A stretch of 64,000 nucleotides of DNA from Valencia hispanica (GCA_963556495.2 OY747716.1:31147318-31211317), one strand, 5' to 3'; positions 12,541 to 24,729 are shown, numbered from the stretch's first letter. Translations and numbers: made by a program. The notes: generated by a model not told the origin, from the letters alone.

Positions 12541-14352
12541 AACTGCTTGTGAGAGGGATTGGAATCTTGCGATTCATAAATCTGTGCAGACTGTCTGAAT
12601 ACTGTTGGCTAAAATGTTTAAAGCTCTGTCGGCTGGGTGTTTTTATTCAGCCTGTGGCACAGCACCTGCATGGATAAATTCTTCAATATGTTTGTTCAGT
12701 TTATATATCCGCAAAAAAGAAATTATTCAGTCTTTTCTCCTCAAATAGAACTGCTCTTTCTCTCTACAGTCACCCTCTTTCTTTAAAGCTTTTAGGTCCC
12801 GCTGAGTCTTTCAATTAGCTGATCACAAAGACACAGGTCAGGTGTCAGGGTCTAGGCCAAAGGTCCCCTGTTTCCATGACCAACAGTCGGTCTAACTTTT
12901 CAATCACCCGTGTCATTGGGGAGAAAGCTCAGTGCTTCATAGTAACAGAAAAACATCTATAGCATGTAAAGGTGTTTTTTTACCACCTTTGCCCCGTGTT
13001 TTACCCGTTTTCATTTTTATTCGCCAATTAACTGTCTATTTTCACTCATCATGCTACTTATCTAATGTTTAAATACCTTTTCCACATGGATTGCTCCAGC
13101 TGGATCTTCAAACTCCAACCCACAGTGTATTCCTAAAAAAAAGATCAAATAAGCTCTACTCTTTACCATCTATCCTGTTCTTGAGTCCTATTTTCTCAAC
13201 ATTAAGATTTTTTCGTGAAACTGCAATGTGCAGGGTAGCTTGCAGCTATGCATGGACTGCTCAGGCTAGCCTGTTTCATCAGGTCTCTCCTTCTCCCTTG
13301 AGCATGTCTGGTATGTAAACAAAGAGCTACCACACCACTGTAGAAATATGCTCATCATGAACTCTTTTAAAACCAGTGGAATGTGTGAATCATAAGAAAA
13401 GCACACACAGGAATGTGCACCTACACCCCTAGACAGTCAGAAAACAAAAATGTAGCCACTGGTTTCTAAAAACTAATGTAAAATTAAAATTACATATCTG
13501 ACAAGAACAATATGAGGTACTCATAAGTATTCTGAAGTAAATTCAAATAGGAGTGACCTTTAATTTGTTTTCTTCCATATTATCAGGGTGAAAAATTGAA
13601 AAAGTATTGTATCGCATAAGGAAATTGTATTTGGCTAAAGCAGAATATTTCTCTCTTAAAATAGAAGTAAAGTTAAAATAGAAGGTTTTAAGAATTGTGT
13701 GCTGTTGTTCATATCACTGAGATCAGCTCCAGGAGGGAAACCAAGAAGGCTCCTTCTTTACCAGCATTTTCCCGTGTCTCATGGAGGAGAGAATCATACC
13801 CATGCTAGAAGGTACACAATATATACTTCTGGGTCCACCTCAGATCTCCCACCATCTCCAAAATCCTTAAGTAGAAAACAAAAAACACCCTGGAAGCATC
13901 CTCATCATATGCCTAAGCCCCAATCAACTGACTCCTTTCTATGGAGAGGGTTTAAGACATGGATGTTTAACATTTTATTGGTTGAGTATCTGCTGAAACT
14001 CAATCCCACAGAGGGCTCTCTGTTTACAGATGCAGGAAACCACACTAACCGATGCTTATAACATGACATCCAAAGACGAACATTTCTGTCATATAAAACA
14101 ATGTTAACTCAAAGTTACATAAGGAAGCCAGATTATATCATTACAACCAGACATTGAATTGCGTAATTTTGCAACATGTCCTTTTTAACATGCTTATGCT
14201 CAAATCAATTAGAGTTGGATGAAAGCAGGAACATATATAACTGCAATACTGTTGCTGAAAGTTGCTAGTAAGTCATATTTTTCTGATTGTTTTCTTTCTT
14301 TACCATTAGACAATGTCTCCATCTTTTTCTCCAGCCTTAGTATCTCAGCTAC
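12541..14352. other. Non-coding sequence with one unassigned 120-codon frame
   Basis: Mostly AT-rich with no recognised element. A 120-codon frame at 13699-14061 (beginning MLLFISLRSAPGGK) is more GC-rich than its surroundings and might be the relic of a mobile element or exon, but I recognise no domain in it. Confidence 0.4.
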
Positions 14353-14820
14353 TTTAAAGCTGCAGTCCGGAAAATATATTTATGTATCAAAGTGCTGGTG
14401 CTCCACAACATTTGTTAATCTTCCAAGTCCAACCTTCCTCCCATAGACCCCTATGCAATTCACACTGACAGCCAAATTTTTTTAGCTAATAGAATTAAAG
14501 TTTCCGTCTTGTCGCCTGTCAATCAACTTGCATGCGCATCGCGTCCTGTTTACAGTCACCATATTGGAAGAGAGCATCAGTCATGGAGTAGACGCTCACC
14601 TATGAAATGTCAATAGCAAAAATGCAATTGGGTGATACTCAGTAGCGCTTGCTAGTTTCCTCTTTGAATCGCTGTGACACAACAGGTGATGCACATGCAC
14701 AATTTTTGAGGTGGGGCCAGAGGGAGCGGGAGGGGGGAAGGGATGTTTAAGGAGGGGCCTTGGTATGTTGGATTCAAAAAAATTCTCTCTCCCTCAAAAC
14801 CTGTGGACACCAGCTTTAAA
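14353..14820. mobile_element. MITE with TTTAAAGCTG termini
   Basis: A 468-bp segment with 16-bp inverted termini, TTTAAAGCTGCAGTCC at the left and TTTAAAGCTGGTGTCC read inward from the right, matching at 14 of 16 positions. The palindromic TTTAAA at each edge may be the target site (TTAA or TTTAAA) or part of the terminus, so the superfamily cannot be settled. It has no transposase coding; a 90-codon frame runs off the right end and is not meaningful. Confidence 0.65.
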
Positions 14821-15240
14821 TATTTTTTCAGGATTAGGGATTAAAGCAATAATCAACCAATTGGTCAAAAATATTATTAACATGCAGAGCGTGAATGGAT
14901 CACTAATATTGCGTCTTAGCAGTTCTTTGCGATTGCGATATTGCCCATACTGCTATAACAATGATGAATATGTTGTGTAGATCTAACAACAATGCTGCAA
15001 TGCTATCAATAATGCCAACCGGCCCACTCTAATGACATAAAAGGATACACTGCTTTAAGTAACTCTCAAGTATCAACTTTCAACACAGCTACATATTGTG
15101 GTCAGGTTGCTACAGAGCATCACAACTTAAGAAACATATACTTAACATTTGTGCTACTTTTACAAAATGCATAAAAATATTGCAGGAAAGGCCTGATAGT
15201 AATATCACTTAGTTTTGTGTTTCACTATGCAGACACTCAG
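14821..15240. other. Non-coding sequence, no feature recognised
   Basis: AT-rich stretch between the MITE and the next LINE. Nothing recognisable on either strand. Confidence 0.4.
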
Positions 15241-15537
15241 TCTAGTCTGATGAAGATTAGTTCACCTTAGCATTCACCTGCAATTAGTTGATCACTTGGG
15301 CATTGACTGTATAGACAACAGAACTTTAGGTCTGACGGGGTCAGGCAATCATTAACGTCAGCGTCTGTGAGACCCGCAAAGACCGGCTCCGAACAAACAC
15401 GGTTTTATCTGGTTTTAAATTATTTTTACGATAAAAGACTGGGGATCATAGTTCCAACTTGCTTTTTAACTTCGATTGGGGAATTTTCTTAATCATCAGA
15501 TGCTTTTATAGGGGGTGTTTTAAAAGGTAAGCAGCGC

Positions 15538-16720
15538 ATGGTGTACTTCTCTCCCCCCACCATGCCTTCACTTGCTTGCTGCTCTGGGAGTGATAGCTGT
15601 GTCAAGCTCAGTCAGAAGGTTCTCGAGCTGGAGCAGAGGATTTCACCACTACACCAAATCCAGGAGCACAAGCGCAACGTGGATATTATCCTGGGCCGGA
15701 CTCTCGCTGTTACCAATAGTGCTCAGCTGGCTGACACAATTCCCTACCAGCTGTGGAGAAGGTATCCACTGCTCGGTCTCCAAACGGACTCGGGGTGCCA
15801 AATGCCCGTGTGACTTCTGCTGCAGAGGAGGACCGGTGGTTTCAGCAGCGGGCAAAGCCAAAAGCCCTGATCAGTTCCACTCCGGTCCTGCTGAGTACCT
15901 GGTCTGCGGTTGGGTGTGCATGGGGCAGTTGCCACCACTGTCCTCCCACCTGCCTGCTGTAAATAACAAATACAGTGGCCTGGACCTGGATTTTCCTCAT
16001 TTGACAGCCCCTGTTGCTCTGCAAGCTAACTGCTCAATCCCTCCGAGCAGACAGTGCAGCAGTCCAACTCCCGCAGCCCTCCATGTTGCGCCAAACCCCG
16101 GGCCACAGGTAGAACTCGCAGAGGGGTGCTCCACTTCACCCCGAACCCACGGAATGAGCCCACAGCCCTCTCAGACTGCCATACATCAAGTCCGAGAAAG
16201 TGAACGAACCTCTGTCCAGAATCAACAATGCGCAGACCAGTCCCCCACCACGCTTATCATCGGCGTGGTAGGGGGCGATGATGAGCATGGTGGGACTCTG
16301 TCTTTCCCTGGAGCCACTGCAATTGGCATCACAGAAACGATCCTGGACCTCTATTCAACTCCACACTTGTGTGAGTTAAGTTGTAATTTACACTGGCACC
16401 AATGACATTCATAAGCAGCAGTCTGAGCTCCTGAAGTGTGATTTTATCCACCATTTTAAACTTAAAAAAACTCACGTGTCTGTTTTTATCTCTGGCCCCA
16501 CTCCCACCTTTGGCAGAGGAACTGGTCACTTTAGCAGACTTTTATCTCTGAACACTTGGTTTTCCTCCGCCACTGTGATAAACATTGGTTTTATAGACAA
16601 CCTTGACATTTTCTGGGGCAGGAGGCACCTGTTTGGGGTGGATAGGCTTCACCTCAACAGACAGGGCACCCACATGCTGGCAATGAGTCTGGCATGCCCC
16701 CCTGTCTACCACACCTGCCC
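15538..16720 (+). pseudogene. L2-like ORF1 with SGNH-esterase-like domain
   Basis: ORF1 proteins of L2/CR1-type LINEs bind RNA and often carry an SGNH (GDSL-type) lipase/esterase domain. The start region (15538-15740) has a coiled-coil-like segment (VKLSQKVLELEQRI), then the frame changes near 15740. The esterase part is seen as TTLIIGVVGGDDE where family copies have the catalytic GDSI block, so the nucleophile is lost here. It is followed by FPGAT, then after a stop and frame change by GTNDIHKQQSELL, by FISGPTPTFGRGTG, and lastly by GVDRLHLNRQG, the His-containing block V. At least two frame changes and one stop make it non-functional. Confidence 0.75.
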
Positions 16721-16964
16721 CTGCCCTCTCTGCTCACATCTTGATGTCCAGCTGGTCCCTGCCTCTATGAACTCAGCTCTGATTTTAACAGTAACTCACA
16801 TAATGGACCTGGACCTTGCCCTACCTCATTCATACCTGTCATTATCAGCAGAGAGCAGACAAAAAATCATCAACCCAACAAATGTAACCCCAATAATCTG
16901 AAACGGTTACCAAAAGTCCCACTTTCCCTAAATCATACAGTCACTCCATCTCCAGTCACTATTA

Positions 16965-18562
16965 ATATTGCAGGTTTAAAGGTTTGCTGTCTGCTGAGCA
17001 AAACTTGTATTATCTGATTTTAGGCCATGACATTGATTGTTTACTTTTAATGGAAACATGGCTGAGTGCAGATGCCCCTGTTGTTCTTACAGAGGCTTAC
17101 TCCATCAAATTTTACCTTCACTTATTCAACAAGGATAAGCAAAAGTATAATTCCAGCACTTTGAATATACTGCAACTGTTTTTAGCACTGCTTAGATTTT
17201 ACGCCTTTTATTCAAGAATTTTCAAGAGTTTTTATCAGTCCTGCACAACTCCTTTGAAAATACCATTTTAGCTGGTAATTTTAATCTACATGTGGATAAC
17301 CTTTTAGATCCTTTTATCAATAGATTTTTTTAAATGTCCTGAATTATATGGATTTTGGTCAACATGTCACGCAGCCGACTCACAACAGAGGACACACCCT
17401 GGACTGGGTCATCATGCATGGCCTGTCCACCAGTGTACCCTCTGTTGTTGACTTGGCTGTCTCTGACCATTACTGTGCGTTTTTTGTACATCACCAGTAT
17501 CTAGCGAAGACCTCTGTGAGAATGTCAGGAAATGTCATCTAACCCCTTAAGTGGCTGCAGGTTTTCTTGAAGTTTTAGAAAAGATACCTCCTATTGCTTT
17601 ACCTGCCCCCTGTGATTTTATCATCAATGATTTTAACAGTAGGCCTCAGTCTGCTCTCAACCTGCTTGCTCCACTAAAAGTTAAAAGTGCACACTCTAAA
17701 CTTGCATCGCCGTGGAGAATTTAAGACCTCAAAAAACAAAAGAGAAATTAAAGAGTGACAGAGAGAAAATGGAGGAAAAATAAAATCCCGATAAACCATC
17801 AAATACACACAGAACTCCTCCAAGCATATAATACTGCAGTAAAATATTCAAGAAATGCATACTTTTCCATAATAATTTCAGATCATAAAAATAATCCCAA
17901 AATTATTTTTTCCACTATTTACAAAATTTTTAACCATGCTGCTAATGCACTTCAGAAAGCCCCCTCACATGCTCTCTGTGAGGAGTTCGCAGACCACTTC
18001 AGAGGAAAGGTAAACACCATCAGATGTAACATTTTATCTTCTCAAAGTAACATGGTTTTAGACAAGTCTGAGCATGTGTCTTTACTAGTGGAAATGCTGG
18101 ACAGTTTTGTCGTGGTAAAAGCAGAGATCCTTGATTTCAGATTAAACTATGATGAACAGAGGGTGATAGTGTTGGTTCAACTGGATCTAAGCACTGCCTT
18201 TGATACAGTGGACCACGATATTCTTTTAACCCGTTTAAAACAGAAGGGCCTCTTTGGTGCTGTTCACATCCTATCTCACATACAGATTCATGGTAAATTT
18301 AGATACCTGCCCCTCTAAGGTCCGCAAGATTACATGTGGTGTGCCCCAGAGTTCAATTTTAGGCCCAGTGCTTTTTAACCTTTATATGCTCCCTCTTGGC
18401 GATGTCATCAGAAGACATGGAGTCAACTTTCACAGTTATGCTGATGATACACATTTGTACATCTCCGTGTCTCCAGACGACACATGGCCAATGGATGCAC
18501 TTTTTAACTGCATTTTATACATCAAATCGTGGATGACAGAAAACTTTCTCCTGCACAACTAA
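16965..18562 (+). pseudogene. L2-like ORF2 (endonuclease-reverse transcriptase), broken
   Basis: The endonuclease is recognisable from DIDCLLLMETWLS (catalytic Glu, about 17030-17070) to TLDWVIMHGLS and VDLAVSDHYCAFF (17390-17490), with a frame change and deletion between. The linker and reverse transcriptase run from 17755: FADHFRGKVNTIR, then a deletion that removes the NFRPVSNL block and joins AEILD directly to LVQLDLSTAFDTVDHDILL. The frame changes near 18300. The rest reads ITCGVPQSSILGPVLFNLYM and FHSYADDTHLYIS, so the catalytic YADD box (18437-18448) survives. The minus-strand relative at 45 kb still has the missing block, which confirms the deletion. Confidence 0.83.
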
Positions 18563-19735
18563 GATAAAATTTAGATTTTAGTCATCGGTCCTAAGGCTCA
18601 GAGAGAGAAACGTTTACCAAAACTATAATCACTGTCATTTAATCCTTTTTACAAGTAAAGAACCTGGTCCTGACTTTTGATTCTGAGCTGAAATTTATCC
18701 CTCACATTAAAAACATTACTAAAATACATTTTTATCATCTAAAGAACATTGCCAGAGTCCCCCCCATTCTCTCCCAGGCCAACACGGAGACATTGATGCA
18801 CACTTACCACCAGTAGAATTGATAACTGTAATGCCATGCTTTGTAGTCTTCCCAAAAAGAATATCTCATGTTTACAACTTCTACAAAATTCAGCAAAATG
18901 CATTGCTTTGGCTCCCGATATGTTTTTGGATTGATATTAAGGTTCTTTTAATGATTTTTAAGTGTCTTAATGGTCTTGGGCCCTTTATCTTTCAGAACTG
19001 CTTTTACCATGTGAACCTTCGCAATCTCTGCACTCTACTGGTAGCTGTCTCCTAGTCATCCCTAAAGTCAGGACACACACTCACAGCGAGGCGTCTTTCC
19101 AGTACTATAGCCCTCACCTCTGGAACAGGCTGCCGGAGGACGTTCGTATTTTTAAGAACAGTCTCAACACTCACCTTCTTACCCTAGCTTTTAATTGATT
19201 ATTATTAGTCTGTTTAATAGCTCTGCATGTTTTACTTACTTATATTTTATCAGAGTTTTACTAGTTAGTCTTATATTTATCCACTGTTTATTTTAATTTT
19301 TTAACTTGTCTTAATCTTCCTTTCACTGTTTCCTCTGTGGGAGCCCTCTGCCTCGGGAGCGGTGGTCAGCTGTGGGTGCCTGGGTGCGCTCCAGGTAGCG
19401 CTTGGGTGGAGGTGGGGGTCTCTCCTCCTCTGGGCGCCCTGGGTCAGGGACTTGGCTGCTGCTGTTGATGTGCTGCTGCCGGTGGAAATAGTTCCTTTGA
19501 TGGCCTTTCCTTACCTTACCTGGCTCATCTGTTTTCGGGCTAATGTCCTTTTTATTGTTGCTCTTGAGTGTGTGTGTGCATGGGGTTTGGGTGGGGTGGA
19601 GGGGGGTATAATTGTGAAAAGGGATAGGAATGTGGTTTATGTGGGGTCATTTAAATCTGTAAAGCACTTTGAATTGCAATGTTTGTATGAAAAGTGCTTT
19701 ATAAATAAAGTTTGATTGATTAATTGGCCACATGA
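18563..19735 (+). other. 3' part of LINE A (C-terminal remnant and 3' UTR)
   Basis: The first part holds the degraded ORF2 C-terminus (for example ALLWLPICFWIDIKVLLMIFKCLNG at 18890-18980, fragmented). From about 19200 it is untranslated. A GC-rich block at 19340-19480 is closely matched in reverse by 39030-39190, and the segment 19140-19260 by 45030-45130 and 39230-39264. Confidence 0.75.
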
Positions 19736-22161
19736 GTGTGAATAATGTGACAGATGGTGTCCTTTGAGTAACTTTTTGACAGCCACATTACTGTGGTGTG
19801 GTTAAACTCTCACGAGTAAACAAATATGACTATGTGGATAAAAGGGAGACTTACAAAATGGCTCAATAGTATGAAATAAGCTATTTTAATGACACAGGTG
19901 TTCGGGGAAAATGGGAGGGTTAATTCTCAGAGTAGGAATGCTACTCAGAACTGGAGATGAAATTATAATTTATATACTGTTTGTGGTGTGTCGAATTACA
20001 GTTTTTGTCACTAGTGGTAATTCACCACTTTGGTGAATTACAGACTGCGCTCGCCAGAGAAAACTTAATTCCCTAAATGGTGCTAATTTGTCGGGTCTTC
20101 AAAGTTCTGCTCTAAGGCAAGTTCTCCTGACATCCTTCTCCTCTCCAGATAAATTATTACATAAATCATCACTTTATGTACTGACATTTTAGCAAGAGAC
20201 GTTGCTTTGACTTCGTTAGTTTTGCGAGAGCACGGGGTAATGAATTAATGCCCAACTTTACTGTTCACATCAACATTATCACTCTTTAGGTAATTTGCTT
20301 TTTATTTTTGGCTGCCATCCACTTGCTTTCATTCTTTTATGCTCTTTACAAATTTTTAACATTTTTTCTTTTCAATTACATAATTTTTACTAGTCTACTC
20401 CCACGCCACACCAATAAAGGATTTTTTTTGAATGAATGAATGAATTTAGTTTGTTTTCAGTTACGATTTACAATACACAAACTTAAGGGATATTCATCTT
20501 ACAAAAGAATCTAACAAACACTGTAACTGAAGAAAGTAATAGGCTGAAGCCAATGCTTATTTTATAAAAATAAGATATTTTGCATAAGAATTTTATGTCT
20601 GAGACAATAAAAATGTTCACTACAAGCTATGCTTTTCGACCCCCATTATAAACTGATTCTTTATTTTTCACTTTCAGTAGTAATGTAGAAAAAAGGAAAT
20701 CAGGCAAAAAAAAATCTTAACATCTCTGCTCCAGTCCTTTCCCACAGACAGCTCAGCATTGTCTAGAGACAGTGCAAAGATCTTCTACCAGGGCTTATTA
20801 ATTCACCACTCTCATCTCCTCGAGCCGGCTATCATTACAGCCCTATATATAGAGTCACGAAGGGAATAGCAAGGGATGCTCACGCACATTAACATTAATG
20901 ACTTTAGGTTCTGCTCATATGCCTTGGGTACTTAGACACACTTACATGTGCAACTGTGAAATAGGAAAAAAATGTGCTCACATCCAATTAAATAAACATT
21001 CCTTTGTTTACAAACAAAAGAACGACAGGTTTCCTTTTTTCCACCAAGTCGTCTGTCGTTTTGCCTCTGATTGTGCAGAAGATTAGGCTGCGGGGCAGAA
21101 GCAGAGTCCAGGATCTTCAGTGGATTGCTTGACTGTGAACTCCTACTGAGTTTGCTAATGAACAATCATCAATGCCTCCCCCTGTGGCTGCTGTTAAAGA
21201 ACGGTGCGCTGCCTACCACATTGTGAAAGCCGGATTACACGGTGTCGGCCCTCGTGTAGTTATTCTATCCCGATCTCGGCAGGAGGCTGCACAGCCCATT
21301 TCATTTTCCACTTTGTGTTAATCAGGATCTAATGTCCGATACTGCTTCCTGAGATGTTGTGTACAGGATACATTTGAAAGCTAGGACTAACACTCCCCTG
21401 CTCACACACACCCACCTACCCTGAAGCACCCCGTTCCTCAGGCCCCATCCTGGGTGACTCAGTAGAGGAATAGCAGATGGCGCTCACGGAGAGGGGAGGG
21501 CAAAGCAGGCATACTCCTGTCCCTCTGCCCGAGGCCTTAAGGGGGTTGTTTGCAGCTAGCTGGAGATTCCACCCTGGAGTATGTGACCCCTCTCTCTCCT
21601 CGAACTGCCCGCAGGGCTTAACACTGTCCAGCACACAGAAACCAAAGACAAGGCCAGTGCTCTACTCCTCGACAAACACTAAAGCATGCAGTCACAAGGG
21701 CTGTAAGAATGGGTCGATTCCCTGATATTTCCCCACCGTCCAGGATCCATTAGGTGTCTTGTTCGTGCATGTCACTCATGCATTACAGCAGGATGAATGA
21801 TTTATCTAGGGGGGTGCTATCAATTGTCAAAGATGGATGGTATCAATAGAGGTTTTCTCCTTGTTGATGAATCAGACGATTTCCTACTTTACACAAATCC
21901 ATCCTCATGCAGTATTAAAAAAATAGGAAGGAATACACAGGTGAGAGGAAGTGCAAATCTTATGCAAATATGTGCCAGTTAATTTGGGAGTATGGAGAGG
22001 ATTTAAAACTCTCAGCAGGCACTCTAACACAGAAGCAGAGGACTGTGGATGGGGGGGGAGCAGGGTGGCGTCAGCTGTCTGACTTCAGGCAAGAATGTAA
22101 GGGGAAAATTTGTGCTGCCTGGCATCTGGATGCAAACTACTCAATGTTGTCTTGATTTTTA
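19736..22161. other. Unique non-coding sequence
   Basis: No mobile element recognised. It includes an 11-bp perfect hairpin (20017-20041), a short (GAAT)n near 20436-20450 after a LINE-like AATAAAGGAT motif, and moderately GC-balanced blocks near 20750-20850 and 21060-21720. Small open frames there show no domains. Confidence 0.4.
20017..20041. repeat. Perfect 11-bp hairpin
   Basis: GTAATTCACCA and its exact complement TGGTGAATTAC are separated by CTT. It may be chance or the core of a small palindromic element. No function is inferred. Confidence 0.7.
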
Positions 22162-22163
22162 TA

Positions 22164-23757
22164 CAGTGGCTTGCAAAAGTATTCGGCCCCTTGAACTTTT
22201 CCACATTTTGTCACATTACAGCCACAAACATGAATCCATTTTATTGGAATTCCACGTGAAAGACCAATACAAAGTGGTGTACACGTGAGAAGTGGAACGA
22301 AAATCATACATGATTCCAAACATTTTTTACAAATAAATACCTGAAAAGTGGGGTGTGCGTAATTATTCAGCCCCCTTTGGTCTGAGTGCAGTCGTTGCCC
22401 ATAGACATTGCCTGATGAGTGCTAATGACTAAATAGAGTGCACCTGTGTGTAATCTAATGTCAGTACAAATACAGCTGCCCTGTGACGGCCTCAGAGGTT
22501 GTCTAAGAGAATGTTGGCAGCAACAACACCATGAAGTCCAAAGAACACACCAGACAGGTCAGGGATAAAGTTATTGAGAAATTTAAAGCAGGCTTAGGCT
22601 ACAAAAAGATTTCCCAAGCCTTGAACATCCCACGGAGCACTGTTCAAGCGATCATTCAGAAATGGAAGGAGTATGGCACAACTGTAAACCTACCAAGACA
22701 AGGCCGTCCACCTAAACTCACAGGCCAAACAAGGAGAGCGCTGATCAGAAATGAAGCCAAGAGGCCCGTGGTGACTCTGGACGAGCTGCAGAGATCTACA
22801 GCTCAGGTGGGGGAATCACAACTATTAGTCGTGCACTGCACAAAGTTGGCCTTTATGGAAGAGTGGCAAGAAGAAAGCCATTGTTAAAGGAAAACCATAA
22901 GAAGTCCCATTTGCAGTTTGCCACAAGCCATGTGGGGGACACAGCAAACATGTGGAAAAAGGTGCTCTGGTCAGATGAGACCAAAATTGAACTTTTTGGC
23001 CAAAATGCAAAACGCTATGTGTGGCGGAAAACTAACACTGCACATCACTCTGAACACACCATCACCACTGTCAAATATGGTGGTGGCAGCATCATGCTCT
23101 GGGGGTGCTTCTCTTCAGCTGGGACAGGGAAGCTGGTCAGAGTTGATGGGAAGATGGATGGAGCCAAATACAGGGCAATCTTGGAAGAAAACCTCTTGGA
23201 GTCTGGAAAAGACTTGAGACTGGGGCGGATGTTCACCTTCCAGCAGGACAACGACCCTAAACATAAAGCCAGGGCAACAATGGAATGGTTTAAAACAAAA
23301 CATATCCATGTGTTAGAATGGCCCAGTCAAAGTCCAGATCTAAATCCAATCGAGAATCTGTGGCAAGATCTGAAAGCTGCTGTTCACAAACACTGTCCGT
23401 CTAATCGGACTGAGCTGGAGCTGTTTAGCAAAGAAGAATGGGCAAGAATTTCAGTCTCTAGATGTGCAAAGCTGGTAGAGACATACCCTAAAAGACTGGA
23501 AGCTGTAATTGCAGCAAAAGGTGGTTCTGCAAAGTATTGACTCAGGGGGCTGAATAATTACGCACACCCCACTTTTCAGTTATTTATTAGCAAAAAATGT
23601 TTGGAATCATGTATGATTTTCGTTCCGCTTCTCACGTGTACACCACTTTGTATTGGTCTTTCACGTGGAATTCCAATAAAATGGATTCATGTTTGTGGCT
23701 GTAATGTGACAAAATGTGGAAAAGTTCAAGGGGGCCGAATACTTTTGCAAGCCACTG
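22164..23757 (+). mobile_element. Tc1 transposon, nearly intact
   Basis: A 1594-bp element between TA dinucleotides (22162-22163 and 23758-23759). It starts CAGTGGCTTGCAAAAGTATT and ends with the matching inverted repeat. The inverted terminal regions are long (over 200 bp) and highly similar: an internal motif with GGGTGTGCGTAATTATTCAG at about 22352 recurs in reverse at about 23550. One transposase gene fills the centre. High similarity of the ends and a single coding lesion suggest relatively recent activity. Confidence 0.95.
22531..23540 (+). pseudogene. Tc1 transposase with one frameshift
   Basis: A DD34E transposase for cut-and-paste movement of the surrounding element. The N-terminal half (22531 to about 22815) has the paired-like DNA-binding domain (VIEKFKAGLGYKKISQALNI and STVQAIIQKWKEYGTT) followed by GRP-rich GRPPKLTGQTRRAL. 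Near 22817 a small deletion, about 10 bp judging from the family pattern, throws the frame. The second half (to 23540) is fully open and holds all catalytic residues: Asp of WSDETK at 22974, Asp of FQQDND at 23247, Glu of PIENLW at 23352. The last two are separated by 34 residues, as the family requires. The stop at 23538-23540 is in the usual place. Apart from the one lesion the gene looks intact, with about 340 codons in total. Confidence 0.92.

Positions 23758-23830
<73 letters not shown>
23758..23830. repeat. (TA)n microsatellite
   Basis: About 33 TA units abut the right end of the Tc1 element. The element probably inserted in a TA-rich site, or the duplicated TA target expanded later. 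Confidence 0.95.
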
Positions 23831-23835
<5 letters not shown>

Positions 23836-24110
23836 TTGCCTAGCAGATGTATTAATACCCCTTTAATGTACATTTCATCACAACACAATATGCTTCAATT
23901 TATTTTATCAGGATTTTATGTGATATACCAACACCATTTAGCCAATAATAGTGAAATTTAAAAAAAAGTGAAAGATAGCTTTAAAATAGAAGGTCTTCAA
24001 CATGTGTCAACATGTGACATGGATTCATATTCAGTCCCTTTTACTCATTTAATAATATCCAGTACAAAACATGCCTGCAAAACAATATTAATTTTGACAG
24101 CACATTTTGC
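23836..24110 (+). mobile_element. Relic of a Tc1-type left terminal region
   Basis: The segment has the order of motifs found in long Tc1 terminal repeats: a degraded TTGCCTAGCAGATGTATTAA, then TTTATTTTATCAGGATTTTATGTGATATACCAACACC, then TTCAGTCCCTTTTACTC. It resembles, in diverged form, the terminal region of the 55.6-kb relic. No transposase remains. Confidence 0.5.
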
Positions 24111-24310
24111 ATTAGCTTTACTAATTAGCTTATGAAAAATTTACAATTTATTCATCTAAAATTAGCATTAGTTTAAGACTCAAAAAAGCTGAAAAACTCG
24201 GATTGGATTGGATAAAATTTTTCGAGAAATACTAATTTGAGTTATGAGGTCTAACAAGACTGATTGAGTTATAAACACTTGCATATTTTAAAGTAGCTAT
24301 CAGTTTAAAG

Positions 24311-24721
24311 TAGGGATGTGTATTGGCAAGAATCTGGTAATACAATATGTATCACAATTTAGGGGGGACGATACGATATATTGCGATACTATGAGAAAGA
24401 CTATATATTGTGGTTTTTAAAACTTAATTTAGTTGTAGAAAAACTGTCACATAATTCTAAACACTCCAACTTGTTTCATACATAACACATCCAGTTTTAT
24501 TACTAGATCTAGTTTATCCACTGGAACAAAGAAGGTGAAAACAGCCACCAACTAGTGGTCATATTTTAATTTTACAACACAAATTACTGTAATCAATAAT
24601 GGTTCCATTCAAATTCTAAAAATAAAAATAAAAACTAATACACAGCTTTTGAATATTGATGCAATATCGTGACATAAAATTTCCCAATATGTCGGTGTAT
24701 CGATATTTTCTTACATCCCTA
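24311..24721. mobile_element. hAT-type MITE with perfect 8-bp target duplication
   Basis: A 411-bp element with TAGGGATG at the left and CATCCCTA at the right, bounded by an exact 8-bp direct repeat GTTTAAAG (24303-24310 and 24722-24729). Subterminal sequences also mirror each other: ACGATACGATATATTGCGAT at the left against AATATCGTGACATAAAATTT and GTATCGATATTTTC at the right. There is no coding. Terminal sequence and duplication length fit hAT. Confidence 0.9.
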
Positions 24722-24729
24722 GTTTAAAG

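Larger units (their letters stand above)
15241..19735 (+). mobile_element. L2-like LINE (family A), degraded
   Basis: A plus-strand non-LTR retrotransposon with a 5' leader (about 15241-15537), ORF1, ORF2 and a 3' untranslated region of about 1.1 kb ending in ATAAATAAAGTTTGATTGATT, a typical L2-type tail. The same family occurs on the minus strand at 38765-46080. The 5' edge is approximate because no target duplication was found. Both reading frames are broken and the reverse transcriptase has an internal deletion. Confidence 0.88.

Noticed and set aside
13699..14061. 120-codon frame as a real gene
   Set aside because: No splice context, domain or repeat edges could be recognised, so it is mentioned only as unassigned.
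23601..23961. Open frames rich in YIYIYI over the (TA)n tract
   Set aside because: Pure translation of a TA microsatellite plus Tc1 terminal repeat.
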